The translations under genes and the position numbers were made by a program. From assembly GCA_024666565.1 (NCBI GenBank), contig CP088295.1, positions 62,001-126,000 on the forward strand: a stretch of DNA of 64,000 nt, written 5' to 3'. This stretch comes from Svornostia abyssi. GTDB lineage: Bacteria; Actinomycetota; Thermoleophilia; Solirubrobacterales; Solirubrobacteraceae. Positions 19,049-29,349 of this stretch are shown piece after piece. Under the pieces are notes generated by a model. It was not told where the DNA came from. It searched no databases and saw nothing but the letters and a program-made list of their open reading frames with translations. Each line of letters opens with the position of its first letter. The stretch's first letter is position 1.

Positions 19049-20557
19049 TCAGACCGCAGCCGGCTCGGGCGCCGGCGCGGCTGCGGGAATCATCTCGTAG
19101 TTGGTCAAGTCGAACTCGCGGACGACCCGACGGAACGCGTATGTGTGCCCCGGCCAGATCGCCCGGTTCACGCCGTGCTCGTCCTGGTAGTAGGAGGAGC
19201 AGCCGCCGTCCTGCCACACCGTCGTCGCGAGCCGCCGCTGGATCTCGTCGTTGTACGCGCGCAGCGCCTCCGGCTTCACGCTGACCGCGGCGACCTTGCG
19301 CGCGTCCATCTGGCGCAGCGCGTCGAGGACGTACTGGACCTGGGCCTCGATCATGTAGATGATCGAGTTGTGGCCCAGGCCGGTGTTCGGCCCGACGAGC
19401 AGGAACAGGTTGGGGAAGCCGTCGACCGCGCAGCCCTTGTGGGCCTGGGTGCCCTCGCGGGTCCACTTGGCGGCGAGCTCCACCCCGTCACGGCCGGTGA
19501 TCGAGAGCTCCGTGTACGGCTCGGTGACCTTGAACCCCGTGCCGTGGATGATCGTGTCGTACTCGTGCTCGACGCCGTCGGCCGTGCGGATGCCGCCGGT
19601 GGTGATCGCCTCGATCGGCGTGGTCACGACGTCGACGTGGTCCTTCGCAAGCGCGCGCAGGTAGTTGTTCGACAGCAGGACGCGCTTGCAGCCCATCCGG
19701 TAGTCGGGGATGACCTTCTCCAGGAGCACCGGATCCTTGATCTTGCGTGCCGCGTAGCTCTTGGCCAGACGCTCCCCGAAGACCGAGAGCTTCGGGTGAT
19801 CGAACGTGACGACGCGCGCCTCGAGCCGGGCGTAGATCCACGTCCGGTAGGCGTGGAGCAGGCCGGGGACGTGCCGGAACAGCGTCTTGACGCGCGGGCG
19901 GACGGGGCGGTCGGGCTTCGGCAGCACCCACGGCGCGGTGCGCTGGAAGACGTCGACCTGCGCGGCCTGCTTGGCGACCTCGGGGATGAACTGGATCGCG
20001 CTGGCGCCGGTGCCGATGACCGCGACGCGCTTGCCGGTCAGGTCGTGGTCGTGATCCCAGTACATGGAATGAAACTGCGTGCCGGCGAAGTCCTCGCGGC
20101 CGGGGACCTTCGGGTAGGACGGGCGGTTGAGCGGGCCGAGGCCCCCGATGAGCACGCGGCACGTGACGGTGTCCGCGCCGTCGTTGATGGACAGGCGCCA
20201 GAGCTGCGCGGCCTCGTCCCACTCGGCGGCGGACATGCGGCTGTTGAAGCGAATCTTCGGGCGGATGCCGAACTGGTCGGTGGTCCGCTCGATGTAGTCC
20301 CGGATCTCCGCCTGCGGCGAGAACGTGCGTGACCAGTTCGGGTTCTGCGCGAAGGAGAACGAGTACAGGTGGCTCGGCACGTCGCACGCGCAGCCGGGGT
20401 AGTCGTTGTCGCGCCACGTGCCGCCGACGCTGTCGCTCTGCTCGAGGACGACGAAGTCGGTGCGGCCCTCCTGCTGCAGACGGATCGCCATGCCGAGGCC
20501 GGCGAAGCCGCTGCCCACGACGACGACGTCGTGATCCGGGGTGGGATGGGAGTACAC
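19049..20557 (-). CDS. Baeyer-Villiger-type flavin monooxygenase
   Basis: About 502 residues, with an FAD site GSGFAGLG, an NADPH site GTGASAIQF and the fingerprint FAGTQFHSMYWDHD between them. This is a second member of the family found at 15252, about 40 percent alike by eye. GTG 20557 is preferred because AAGGA sits at a proper distance upstream; a GTG at 20587 would run into the operator region. The gene leads an operon with the SDR at 18080 and is divergent from a TetR repressor gene. The operon is therefore probably induced by its ketone or alcohol substrate. Confidence 0.88.
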   Translation of the reverse strand: MYSHPTPDHDVVVVGSGFAGLGMAIRLQQEGRTDFVVLEQSDSVGGTWRDNDYPGCACDVPSHLYSFSFAQNPNWSRTFSPQAEIRDYIERTTDQFGIRPKIRFNSRMSAAEWDEAAQLWRLSINDGADTVTCRVLIGGLGPLNRPSYPKVPGREDFAGTQFHSMYWDHDHDLTGKRVAVIGTGASAIQFIPEVAKQAAQVDVFQRTAPWVLPKPDRPVRPRVKTLFRHVPGLLHAYRTWIYARLEARVVTFDHPKLSVFGERLAKSYAARKIKDPVLLEKVIPDYRMGCKRVLLSNNYLRALAKDHVDVVTTPIEAITTGGIRTADGVEHEYDTIIHGTGFKVTEPYTELSITGRDGVELAAKWTREGTQAHKGCAVDGFPNLFLLVGPNTGLGHNSIIYMIEAQVQYVLDALRQMDARKVAAVSVKPEALRAYNDEIQRRLATTVWQDGGCSSYYQDEHGVNRAIWPGHTYAFRRVVREFDLTNYEMIPAAAPAPEPAAV

Positions 20558-20589
20558 GAGTGAGTCCTTGGGGAGGGGAAGTTGCACTG

Positions 20590-20617
20590 CCGTAACTTGC
20601 AGTTGCGTAACTTACGG
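20590..20617. promoter_or_regulatory. Candidate TetR operator between the monooxygenase operon and tetR
   Basis: Nested dyads lie in the divergent promoter. The outer arms are CCGTAA (20590-20595) and TTACGG (20612-20617); inside them is AACT-TGC-AGTT (20594-20604). GTAACT occurs three times between 20592 and 20627. TetR repressors usually bind such a dyad between themselves and a divergent operon. Binding is inferred. Confidence 0.5.
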
Positions 20618-20630
20618 GGATGTAACTACC

Positions 20631-21264
20631 ATGTCAAGCGTGTCCAGATCCCCCCGCATGTCCGGCGAGGCGCGCCGTGAGCAGCTGCTCGACAAGACGC
20701 TGGAGCTCGTCGCGCGCGAGGGCTTCCGCGCCGTGTCGATCGACGCGGTGGCGCGCGAGGCGGGGATCACGCGGCCCATCGTCTACGGCCACTTCCAAGA
20801 CCTGCCGGGTCTGCTGAACGCCCTGCTCGACCGCGAGGCCCGGCGGGCGATCGGCCAGCTCGCCGGGGTGCTCCCCAGCGCCGATGACGAGCGGCCGGTG
20901 TGGGACGTCGCCCTCGGCGCGCTGCGCGCGTACCTCGAGGTCGTCGCCGCCTCGCCGCTGACCTGGCAGCTCATCCTCATGCCGGTCGAAGGCGCGCCAC
21001 CCACGCTGCATGCGCGCGTCGAGGGCGACCGCGCCGCGGTCCGCGTGCAACTCGCCGCCGCGCTGGACGCCGGGCTGCGGCGTGAAGGCCTTGACCCGCA
21101 GACCGTGGACCTCGAACTGGCCGCCCACATCGCGCAGGGGGGTCTCCGAGCATCTCGCCCGCCTGGTGCTCACCGACCCGCAGGCGTACGACGTCGCGCG
21201 GATCATGGCGCTGGCCGAGCAGGGCGTCGCCGTCGTCGCCGCGGTCGCGACGCCGACGCGCTAG
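20631..21264 (+). pseudogene. TetR/AcrR-family regulator, frameshifted near the 3' end
   Basis: About 210 residues after repair. The N-terminal helix-turn-helix (about 15-60) reads LDKTLELVAREGFRAVSIDA, then GITRPIVYGHF. The C-terminal ligand domain follows. The frame breaks in the six-G run at 21137-21142; dropping one G gives HIAQGVSEHLARLVLTDPQ and a normal end at 21264. It is divergent from the monooxygenase-SDR operon, which it most likely represses until a ketone or related inducer binds. Only the assembly frame makes it look broken. Confidence 0.8.
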
Positions 21265-21337
21265 CCGTACGCAGAACTGCGCAACGGGACGTGCGGGAAG
21301 CTTGCGGGAACGGACCCGCGCGCGCGAGACTGGCGCG

Positions 21338-23205
21338 ATGCTCCCGCTTCCGGGCCGACGCCGCGGCCTCCTGGCCCTGTCCGCGTTCGCCCTCCTCGCG
21401 CTGCCGTCCGCATCCGCCGCGGACACGCCGCCCACACCGGACTGCACCTACAAGGTCGCCGGTGTCTGCGACCCGCTCTACGGCAGTGCCCCGGCGACCA
21501 CCAGGACGGTCCAGGTCGACGAGGAGTTCGACCTGTCGTCGGGCCTTGAGCCTCCGATCCCCTACACGCAGCCGATCCTCCCCAACTGCGGACCGGGGAG
21601 CACCGCGACCTGCATCTACTGGAGCCTGGGCTGGCTGGTCCAGCCGTCCGCCGGCCCGTCGCCGGTGCAGCAACTGTCGGGCTGCACGGCCAACACGCCG
21701 ACCTGCCGCATCCGCTACAGCCCGCGGGCGATCGGCGACGCCGGCGACTTCTACACCCCGATCGTCGCCTCGCTGAACCGCGGTCAGACCCCGAACACGC
21801 AGAAGGCGTGGTTCATCTACGCGCGCCCACGGTTCCGGCGCGTGGGCGTGACCGGGACCGGCGGCATCGACTACCCCGCACGGAACGCCTACGCCGTCCG
21901 CGGCGGGACGAACCCCACGTACGCCCAGTGCATCGACGGCGCCACGATCAACGCGACGTCGCCGACCACCGGCTACGACTGCGTCCGGGTCGCCGGGGTT
22001 CGGACCACCGGGCAGAACCCGACGTGGTCGTTCGTGCTGCCGGCGCAGAGCGGCACCTGGGATCTCATCATGGATCCGGTTCAGCGCACGGAGAGCGGAC
22101 CGACGCGAGTGGCGGGGCACCGGTGGCAGACGCGCGCCGTCAACGTGACGAACAACGACATCGCCCAGACGGTCGCGGCGACGCCGCGCGGGACACTGAC
22201 CGCAGCGATCGACCTCGGCGGGCCGACCATCCAGATGGGGACGAGCCGGATCATCAAGGTCACCGGCACGGCGGTGGGCGGAGTCGTCGACCGGGCGGAG
22301 TTCGTCGGCCAGGTCGCCGGCAAGACCGGAAGCGCCATCGACCGGCTGGACTACCTCGACGACACGAAGGGCACCCTGCTGCCCGGCGAGAGCATCGTGG
22401 GCCGCATGACCATGAAGGCCGCCTCGTTCATCCCGGGCGTTCCGACCTCGACGGTGTCGGCCAAGGTCTGGTGGGCCAGCCCGACCTCCCCCTTCAGCGA
22501 CACCTCGGTCAACGCCCCGCCTGCGACGATCACGGTCGTCCGCGACCCCGTGCCGCCTCCACCTCCGGGGGCGGTGGCGCCGTCCCCAAGCCGCCGATCC
22601 CGACTGCCGCGACGACGGCGGGCATCACCGGCCGCGTGGCCGACCAGCCGCTGACGAGCTACGTCGTCACCTGGTTCTCGGCGGCGTCCTGTCGCGCGGA
22701 GGACGCGACGTCGCGCCTCATCGGCACGAAGACCGTGACGACGGACGGGGCCGGAGACGGCGACGCCTCGGTGTCCCCGGCCGCGTCAGCCGACGGCGAG
22801 GCCGTGTTCGGCTACTCCACGCTCAACGGCGTGCGATCCAACCGCTCGGAGTGCGTGACCACCGCCACGCCACAGGCGCCGCCCGCCGGCGCCGGCCCGC
22901 TCGTCCCGATCGCCGGCGCGGTCCTTCCCGCCGCGAAGCCGCCGACACTCAAGCTCACGCTGCCCAAGGGCGGGATCCGCAAGGGGCGGCGCGTGAGCCT
23001 GAAGGTCGCCGTCGGCGGCGCGACGGGCGGCACCGTGGTCCTGCGCCGTGGAAAGAAGAAGCTCGCGTCCGGCAAGGTCGTCAAGGGCGTCGCCACGCTG
23101 AAGGTCAAGCTCACGAAGAAGGGCCGGCTGAAGCTCACCCTGGTGTACACCCCCGCCGGCGGCGGCACACCGACGACGAAGGCAATCAGCCTCCGCGTCA
23201 CCTAG
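21338..23205 (+). pseudogene. Secreted protein with lysine-rich C-terminal domain, frameshifted
   Basis: About 622 residues once repaired. A signal peptide (LLALSAFALLALPSASA) is followed by a Cys-containing N-terminal region with no family I recognise. A proline-glycine linker and a C-terminal beta-rich domain come next, with many Lys residues (GIRKGRRVSLKVAVGG, VVLRRGKKKLASGKVV). The frame changes in the five-G run at 22567-22571; one extra G restores PPPGGGGAVPKPPIP. The C-terminal domain resembles the tails of the RTX-like proteins at 25811 and 47180, suggesting a shared surface-attachment role. This is an inference. Confidence 0.6.
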
Positions 23206-23290
23206 ATGTGACGAGATCCCACCGCGCGGCCCCCCGGTTGGAGCCTCACCACTGCGCCGGAAGCCGGAGCGGGGCGTACGCTGAGGGGTC

Positions 23291-24979
23291 ATGGGGTCAC
23301 ATGATGTCGACTGGGTGGTGATCGGCTCAGGGTTCGGCGGCAGCGTCTCCGCCCTGCGCCTGGCGGAGAAGGGCTACTCGGTGCAGGTGCTCGAGCAGGG
23401 CAACCGCATCGAGGACGAGGACCTGCCGTCCTCGACCTGGGATCTGCGCAGGTACTTCTACGCGCCGAAGCTCGGCATGCGCGGCATCCTGCGGATGGTC
23501 GCGTTCAAGGACGTCTTCGTCAGCGCCGGGACGGGCGTCGGCGGCGGCAGCCTCGGCTACGCGATGACGCTCTACACGCCGCCGCCGCCGTTCTTCCTCG
23601 ACAAGCAGTGGCCCGGCGGCCACGACTGGCACGCCGAACTCTCCCCGCACTACGAGACGGCGCAGCGGATGCTCGGCGTCACCGACGCCGCCGTCGGCGA
23701 TCCCGCCGACCAGATGCTTCTGGAGTACGGCGAGAAGATCGGCTGCGCCGACACCTACCGCACCGCGCGCGTGGGCACGTACCTCGACACCCCGGGCCAG
23801 ACCGTCCCGGACCCGTACTTCGGCGGCGAGGGCCCGGCGCGGACCGGCTGCACGACCTGCGGGCGCTGCATGATGGGTTGCCCGGTGGGCGCGAAGAACA
23901 GCCTGCCGAAGAACTACCTCTGGTTCGCCGAGAAGCGCGGGGTCCGCATCACGCCGCAGCGCCAGGTCGTGACGATCCGCCCGCTCGGCGAGCGCGGCGA
24001 GGACGGCTGGGAGATCGTCCACGAGCGCTCCGGCGCGTGGCGGCGCAAGGACCGGCAGGTCCTTCGCACGGGCGGCATCGTCATCTCCGGCGGCACGCTG
24101 GGCACCAACCAGCTGCTCGCGCAGGCCAAGGCCAACGGCGACCTGCCGCACCTGTCGCCCCGCCTCGGCCATCTGGTCCGGACGAACAGCGAGGCGGTGC
24201 TCGGCGTCACGGTGCCGGCCGACAAGGACCCGGGGCTGATCAACCGCGTGGCGATCAACTCGTCGATCTACCCCGACCAGCACACGCACATCGAGACCGT
24301 GGTCTACGGCAAGGGCGGCGGCGCGATGCGCAGCATCTTCACGCTGCTGACCGGTGACGGCTCCCGCGCCGTGCGGCCCCTGAAGCTGCTCGGCCAGATC
24401 GTGCGCCACCCGCGCCGGTACGCGTCGCTCATGTTCTCGCCGGGATGGTCGGAGCGGACGATCATCGTGCTCGTCATGCAGTCGCTCGACAACGCGATCC
24501 GGCTCGTCGCCAAGCCCGGTCGCAACGGCAAGGTGCGCCTGCAGACACAGGAGGACCCGGACCGGCCGAACCCGCGCTTCATCCCGGTCGCCAACGACTT
24601 CACCGAGTGGCTGGCCAAGCGCACCGGCGGCATCGCGGCGTCGTCGGTCCTCGAGTCGCTGTTCTCCATTCCGTCGACCGCCCACTTCCTTGGCGGCGTG
24701 GTCGTCGGAGAGACCGCGCAGGACGGCGTCGTGGACGCCGACCATCGCGTGCACGGCTACGAGAACCTGCTCGTGTGCGACGGCTCGGCGGTCCCGGCGA
24801 ACGTCGGGGTGAACCCGTCGCTGACGATCACCGCGATGGCCGAGCGCGCGATGTCGCGGGTGCCCGCGAAGGAGGGCGCAGTGGTCCACGAGCCGATCGG
24901 CGTCGCGCCGATCGCGGGCAAGACGGCCACCGCGGAGCCCGAGCCGGTCGCGCCGCTGCCCGTCGTCAGCGTCAGCTGA
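23291..24979 (+). CDS. GMC-family oxidoreductase, cholesterol-oxidase (ChoD)-like
   Basis: This 562-residue flavoenzyme starts with the FAD motif VIGSGFGGSVSALRLAEKG. It has GTGVGGGSLGYA near residue 80 and a Cys cluster CTTCGRCMMGCPVGAK near 190, which is typical of the mycobacterial ChoD group and unlike secreted cholesterol oxidases. A C-terminal GMC domain ends in GSAVPANVGVNPSLTITAMAER. No signal peptide is present, so it is likely cytoplasmic or membrane-associated. It probably oxidises a sterol or other hydroxyl group, though true cholesterol activity in this subfamily is not assured. TACGCT ends 8 nt before the ATG, so it may be leaderless. Confidence 0.87.
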   Translation: MGSHDVDWVVIGSGFGGSVSALRLAEKGYSVQVLEQGNRIEDEDLPSSTWDLRRYFYAPKLGMRGILRMVAFKDVFVSAGTGVGGGSLGYAMTLYTPPPPFFLDKQWPGGHDWHAELSPHYETAQRMLGVTDAAVGDPADQMLLEYGEKIGCADTYRTARVGTYLDTPGQTVPDPYFGGEGPARTGCTTCGRCMMGCPVGAKNSLPKNYLWFAEKRGVRITPQRQVVTIRPLGERGEDGWEIVHERSGAWRRKDRQVLRTGGIVISGGTLGTNQLLAQAKANGDLPHLSPRLGHLVRTNSEAVLGVTVPADKDPGLINRVAINSSIYPDQHTHIETVVYGKGGGAMRSIFTLLTGDGSRAVRPLKLLGQIVRHPRRYASLMFSPGWSERTIIVLVMQSLDNAIRLVAKPGRNGKVRLQTQEDPDRPNPRFIPVANDFTEWLAKRTGGIAASSVLESLFSIPSTAHFLGGVVVGETAQDGVVDADHRVHGYENLLVCDGSAVPANVGVNPSLTITAMAERAMSRVPAKEGAVVHEPIGVAPIAGKTATAEPEPVAPLPVVSVS

Positions 24980-25760
24980 GCGTCACGGGCTCGCCGAGCT
25001 CGACCCACCGGAAGCGGTCGCTGACGTCGGTGGGCGCGGCGGCGAGCTCACGCTCGATCGCCGGTCGTCCCTGACGGAAGTGCTTCCAGCCCTCGTAGTG
25101 GATGGGGATGGCGGTCCGCGGCTCGATGAGGCCCATGAGTTCCACCGCGTCCTTCGCGGTCATCGTGTAGCGCAGCGGGCCGGTCACCGGGAACTGCACG
25201 CCGCCCATATGCAGCAGCGCCGTGTCGACCTCCAGGCGGTCGGCGACCTCGCGGACGCCGTCATAGAGGACGGTGTCGCCGGAGATCCACAGCACGCCGT
25301 GCTCCTGGCCCTCCCACGCGAGGGCGAAGCCGATGACGTCGCCGACGATCGGGTGGCTGAGCGGCGGGCCGTGCCGGCAGGGTGTCGCCGTGATCTCGAT
25401 CGGGACACGCCCTTCGGCCTCCAGCCGCGTGGTCTGCCACGGCGCGAGCCCACGGGTGGCGCCGCCGAGCCGCTTGGCGCCGGGCACCGTGGTCACCACG
25501 ACGCCGGCCGAGGGCAGCATCGCGCGGCCCGCGGGGTCGAGGTTGTCGCCGTGGTGATCGTGGCTGAGCAGGACCGCGTCGATCGGCAGGAGGTCCTCCA
25601 CCGCACGCGCTGGACCCGAGAGCTTGCGCGACACCGTTCCCCAGCCGAAGAAGTAGCGCTTCCCCGGAGGGTCGAACGTCGGGTCCGTCAGCAGCCGCCA
25701 GCCGCCGACTTCGATGAGGACGGTCGGGCCGCCGATGTGGGTGAGACGGACGTCGGTCAT
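24972..25760 (-). CDS. MBL-fold metal-dependent hydrolase, UlaG/RomA-like
   Basis: About 262 residues of the metallo-beta-lactamase superfamily. The zinc motif reads LLSHDHHGDNLD near residue 65, with later His residues in CRHGPP and the terminal IPIHYEGW. This layout matches the UlaG/NAPE-PLD-like branch, which hydrolyses phosphodiester or lactone bonds. The substrate is unknown. ATG 25760 is chosen over 25796 because TAGCGT (25768-25773) sits exactly seven bases upstream, a likely leaderless start. It is convergent with the GMC gene, overlapping by 8 bp. Confidence 0.85.
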   Translation of the reverse strand: MTDVRLTHIGGPTVLIEVGGWRLLTDPTFDPPGKRYFFGWGTVSRKLSGPARAVEDLLPIDAVLLSHDHHGDNLDPAGRAMLPSAGVVVTTVPGAKRLGGATRGLAPWQTTRLEAEGRVPIEITATPCRHGPPLSHPIVGDVIGFALAWEGQEHGVLWISGDTVLYDGVREVADRLEVDTALLHMGGVQFPVTGPLRYTMTAKDAVELMGLIEPRTAIPIHYEGWKHFRQGRPAIERELAAAPTDVSDRFRWVELGEPVTLS

Positions 25761-25810
25761 GGCGCCGACGCTATCCCGGCCGCGGTGTGGCGGCATCGGT
25801 CAATTGACGG

Positions 25811-27907
25811 TCAGCGCCGCTTCGGCGTGCAGGTCCGGTAGCCGCGGGTCGCCTTCGCCGTCCGCCCGTCGGCGGTCGTCACCTCGATCGCCACGGTGAA
25901 CTTCCCCTTCGGCAGGCCACGCAGGTCGACGTCGACCTTCAGCCCCTTGCCCGCCTTCTTCGGCGTGAGCCGGCGGATGAGCTGCTTCTTGCCCGCCTTC
26001 AGCGTGACCTTCGCGCCGGTGAACGTCACGCCCGCGGGCTGGACGAGGTTGATGGTGAGCGTGCGGCGGCTGGAGCAGCGCTTCGACGCGGCGGGGAGCT
26101 TGATGACCTGCGCCGGCGAGAGCGCCGGGAGGGTGACCGGAGCCGAAGGCGTGGCCGCCGGTGTGACCGGCGCGTCGGGCGTGGCCGCCGGTGCGGGCGG
26201 CTCGACGATCGGCGCGGGCGGCGGCGGGACGAACACCGACCCGGCGCCGTTCTCGCAGGCGTTCAGCGTGTCAAGTCCCTCGTCGTGTTCGGTGGTGTCG
26301 GTGCCCTCGCCGCAGAACAGCGTGTCCTTCTCGCCGTCGGCCGGGCCGCGCAGGAGGTCGTCGCCCTTCCCGGCACTGATGCTGTCCGGTCCGGGCCCGC
26401 CCTCCAGGACGTCGGCGCTGTCGCTGCCCGACACCGTGTCCGCCCCGGCGCCGCCGCGTGCGAGGCCACCGCCCACGAACTTCCGGACCGTGTCGTTGCC
26501 GCCCCGCCCGTCCAGCGTGTCGATGCCGCCGAAGCCACCGTGGATGGTGTTCGGCCCGTCGTCGCCGAAGAAGGTGTCGGTCTGCGCCGACCCGGAGACG
26601 TTCTCGACCGCCGACACGGTCTTGAGCCCGCCGCCGCCCGTGTCCTGCTTCGACGTGACCGCGAGATCGAAGGTCACGGGGACGGGGAGGACGTAGCCGA
26701 AGCGCAGCTCATCGGTCCCGGTGCCGCCGTCGACGGTGTCGTCGCCCAGCGCGGGGACGAACGCGTCGTCGCCGGGGCCGCCGATCATCGTGTCGTTGCC
26801 CGGGGACCCGGTCCCGATCTCGCCCCAGAGCGTGTCGTTGTCCTCCTCGCCGAGGAGGGTGTCCCCGCCCGCGTTCCCCGTGAGGTCGTCGTTGCCGGGC
26901 CCGCCCTCCAGCGTGTCGTTGCCCGACCCGCCGGCGAGCGTGTCAGCCCCGCCGCGGCCGATGATCAGGTCCACGCCGGCGCCCTCGGACGCGAGGCGGT
27001 TCGCGTTGCCGTCCCCGCGCAGCGTGTCCGCCTGCGACGTACCCTGCGCGTGCTGGACGCCGACGAGCGTCTCGGTGCCCGACCCCCCGGTCGCCTGCCC
27101 GGCCTGCAGGTCGACGGTCACGCCTGTCGGCGTGCCGCGGTAGTCGACGGTCGTGCCCGAGAACGGATCCGGCTGCACACCGACGCCAGTGACCGTGTCG
27201 TTGTCGGCCCCCGGGAGCACGGCCGTGTAGCGGGCGACCTCGATCGTGTCGGCGCCGGGCCCGCCGTAGACGCGCATGGAGCGCGCGAAGCTGCCCGGGG
27301 CCGCGGCGCCCGTGCCGTCGTTGCCGGTCGTCTTCAGGACGTCGTCGCCACCCGAGCCATCGGCAGTGCACACCGAGTCGGTGCAGCCGACCCCCGACAC
27401 CTGCATCGAACCGGTCCCGGTGAGTGTGACGTCGACATCGTCTGCGGCCTCGTCGGCGTTGACGTTGACCCCGTTGGCGCCGACCGTGATGTGGTCCGCG
27501 TTCGAAGACCCGGTGACGCGGACGTAGATCAGGCGACCCGGGCTGACGAACGTCACCTTCACCTCACCGGTCCCGCCGCTGCCGGGCGCCATGACGCCGT
27601 TGGCCAAGACGACGGCAAAGTCGTCGCGCGTGCTCGCCGCCGGTGGTGTGCCGACGATCCGCACTTCCTTGGTGTTGTTCACGGTGGCGGCGCCGCACGC
27701 CAATCCGCTGAGGCCCACGGTGATCTGCTCGTTGCCTGCCCCGAAGCGCTGAACGTTCGGCACCGCGGTGCCCGAGTGCGTGGTCAGCCACTCGTACGTG
27801 GCAATCTGCGTGCCCGCGTCGTACGTGCAGTCGCCGGGTGCCGCCGCGGCCACCGCGGGCAGGGCGAGCAGCGTGACAAGGGTGGTCAGGAAGACACGCA
27901 GGCGCAC
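25811..27907 (-). CDS. Secreted RTX-like calcium-binding repeat protein
   Basis: This 698-residue protein has a signal peptide (VFLTTLVTLLALPAVAAAA). A region of about 330 residues is filled with nonapeptides of the GGxGxDxLxG type (GGSGNDTLEGGPGNDDLTG and others), which bind calcium in a beta-roll. A proline-alanine linker and a Lys-rich C-terminal domain (VTLKAGKKQLIRRLTPKKAG) follow. It starts at GTG 27907. No type I secretion genes are present, so export is by Sec. Its function is unknown; a calcium-dependent structural or adhesive surface protein is likely. A paralogue with the same plan lies at 47180. Confidence 0.85.
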   Translation of the reverse strand: MRLRVFLTTLVTLLALPAVAAAAPGDCTYDAGTQIATYEWLTTHSGTAVPNVQRFGAGNEQITVGLSGLACGAATVNNTKEVRIVGTPPAASTRDDFAVVLANGVMAPGSGGTGEVKVTFVSPGRLIYVRVTGSSNADHITVGANGVNVNADEAADDVDVTLTGTGSMQVSGVGCTDSVCTADGSGGDDVLKTTGNDGTGAAAPGSFARSMRVYGGPGADTIEVARYTAVLPGADNDTVTGVGVQPDPFSGTTVDYRGTPTGVTVDLQAGQATGGSGTETLVGVQHAQGTSQADTLRGDGNANRLASEGAGVDLIIGRGGADTLAGGSGNDTLEGGPGNDDLTGNAGGDTLLGEEDNDTLWGEIGTGSPGNDTMIGGPGDDAFVPALGDDTVDGGTGTDELRFGYVLPVPVTFDLAVTSKQDTGGGGLKTVSAVENVSGSAQTDTFFGDDGPNTIHGGFGGIDTLDGRGGNDTVRKFVGGGLARGGAGADTVSGSDSADVLEGGPGPDSISAGKGDDLLRGPADGEKDTLFCGEGTDTTEHDEGLDTLNACENGAGSVFVPPPPAPIVEPPAPAATPDAPVTPAATPSAPVTLPALSPAQVIKLPAASKRCSSRRTLTINLVQPAGVTFTGAKVTLKAGKKQLIRRLTPKKAGKGLKVDVDLRGLPKGKFTVAIEVTTADGRTAKATRGYRTCTPKRR

Positions 27908-28117
27908 CGAACCGCGATGTTCTCAGATCTGGTGTGAACCGCAATCGCGCCGGTACGCAGAGCTGCCACCCGTCAGCGCCGGACCGTCCCTGCCACACTG
28001 TTCCGGTACAACCCCGCGCACGTCCCGCCTTCCCGCGCGGGCGCCCCAGCGCCTGGACCCAGACCCGCCCGAACGCAGTCCCCACCGCCTCGGGCGGCCA
28101 CGCCTGAAAGGAACCTC

Positions 28118-29284
28118 ATGCCCAACGCCGTGATCGTCGACGCCGTCCGCACCCCGGTCGGCCGCGCGTTCAAGGGCTCGCTCGCCTCCCTGCGGCCCGA
28201 CGAGACCCTCGCCTACACCATCGACCAGCTCCTGGAGCGCAACCCGGGCGTCGATCCGTCGACGGTCGAAGAGGTCGTGACCGGCTGCGGCCTCCCGCAG
28301 GGCCTGCAGGCCAACAACATCGGCCGCATCGCGGTCCTCCTCAGCGAGAAGCTCGGCCAGGAGACCAACGGCATCACGGTCTCGCGCTACTGCGCGTCGG
28401 GCCTGGACGCCGTCCGCAACGCGGCGAACGCCGTCATGGCGGGCCAGGGCGACGTCTACATCGCCGGCGGCGTCGAGTTCGTCTCGCGCTACAACGCCGC
28501 GCAGGAAGCCGCGCACCCCGAAGACCAGAACGAGAAGCTCCAGGGCAAGGAGCCGGGCCAGCCCGACGCGTACATCGCGATGGGCCTCACGGCCGAGAAC
28601 GTCGCCGTGAAGTACGGCGTCTCACGCGAGGACCAGGACAAGTTCGCCCAGCAGTCCCAGGAGCGCGCGGTCGCCGCCCAAGAGTCGGGCTTCTTCGACC
28701 GGGAGATCATCCCGCTGACGCTCGCCGACGGCACGGTCGTGAGCAAGGACGACGGCCCGCGCGCCTCGTCCACCTACGAGAAGCTGTCCCAGCTGCAGCC
28801 CGCGTTCCGCGAGGGCGGCACGGTGACGGCCGGCAACTCGTGCCCGCTCAACGACGGCGCGGCCGCCGCGCTGATCATGAGCGAGGACAAGGCCAAGGAG
28901 CTCGGCCTGACGCCGCGCGCGCGCTTCATCACCGCGGCCACGTGGGGCAACGAGCCCGAGCTCATGGGCGTCGCGCCCATCGGCGCGATCAAGAAGGCGC
29001 TGGACCGCGCCGGCATGTCGATCGGCGACATCGACATCTACGAGCTCAACGAGGCGTTCGCCGCCCAGGTGATCCCGATCGCCGACGAGGTCGGCTTCGA
29101 CTACGCCAAGCTCAACCCGCACGGCGGCGCGATCGCCCTCGGCCACCCGTTCGGCCAGACGGGCGTCCGCATCCTGACGACGCTCCTCAACGACCTCGAG
29201 ACCACCGACGGCACGTTCGGCCTCGAGACGATGTGCGTCGCCCAGGGTCAGGGCGAGGCGATGATCATCGAGCGGCTCAGCTGA
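28118..29284 (+). CDS. Thiolase family protein (acetyl-CoA acyltransferase)
   Basis: This 388-residue thiolase has the catalytic Cys in SRYCASGLDAVR near residue 90, and GHPFGQTGVRI and MCVAQGQGEA near the C terminus. It differs from the fadA product and stands alone, so it may serve another degradation route such as branched or sterol side chains. AAAGGAACCTC before the ATG is a clear ribosome site. The 210 bp upstream contain no gene. A strong terminator follows at 29318. Confidence 0.92.
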   Translation: MPNAVIVDAVRTPVGRAFKGSLASLRPDETLAYTIDQLLERNPGVDPSTVEEVVTGCGLPQGLQANNIGRIAVLLSEKLGQETNGITVSRYCASGLDAVRNAANAVMAGQGDVYIAGGVEFVSRYNAAQEAAHPEDQNEKLQGKEPGQPDAYIAMGLTAENVAVKYGVSREDQDKFAQQSQERAVAAQESGFFDREIIPLTLADGTVVSKDDGPRASSTYEKLSQLQPAFREGGTVTAGNSCPLNDGAAAALIMSEDKAKELGLTPRARFITAATWGNEPELMGVAPIGAIKKALDRAGMSIGDIDIYELNEAFAAQVIPIADEVGFDYAKLNPHGGAIALGHPFGQTGVRILTTLLNDLETTDGTFGLETMCVAQGQGEAMIIERLS

Positions 29285-29317
29285 TATGGCCTGACGTTTG
29301 TCAAGTCTGCAGCACTG

Positions 29318-29349
29318 AGAGCCCCGCTTGCGCGGGGCTCTTCTTGTTG
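29318..29349 (+). terminator. Rho-independent terminator of the thiolase gene
   Basis: AGAGCCCCGC (29318-29327) pairs perfectly with GCGGGGCTCT (29332-29341) around TTGC. TTCTTGTT follows on the plus strand. This is the only hairpin in the window with a convincing T-tract. Confidence 0.85.

Noticed and set aside
17832..19466. 544-residue frame over the SDR and monooxygenase genes
   Set aside because: A shadow frame; the real frames of both enzymes are complete.
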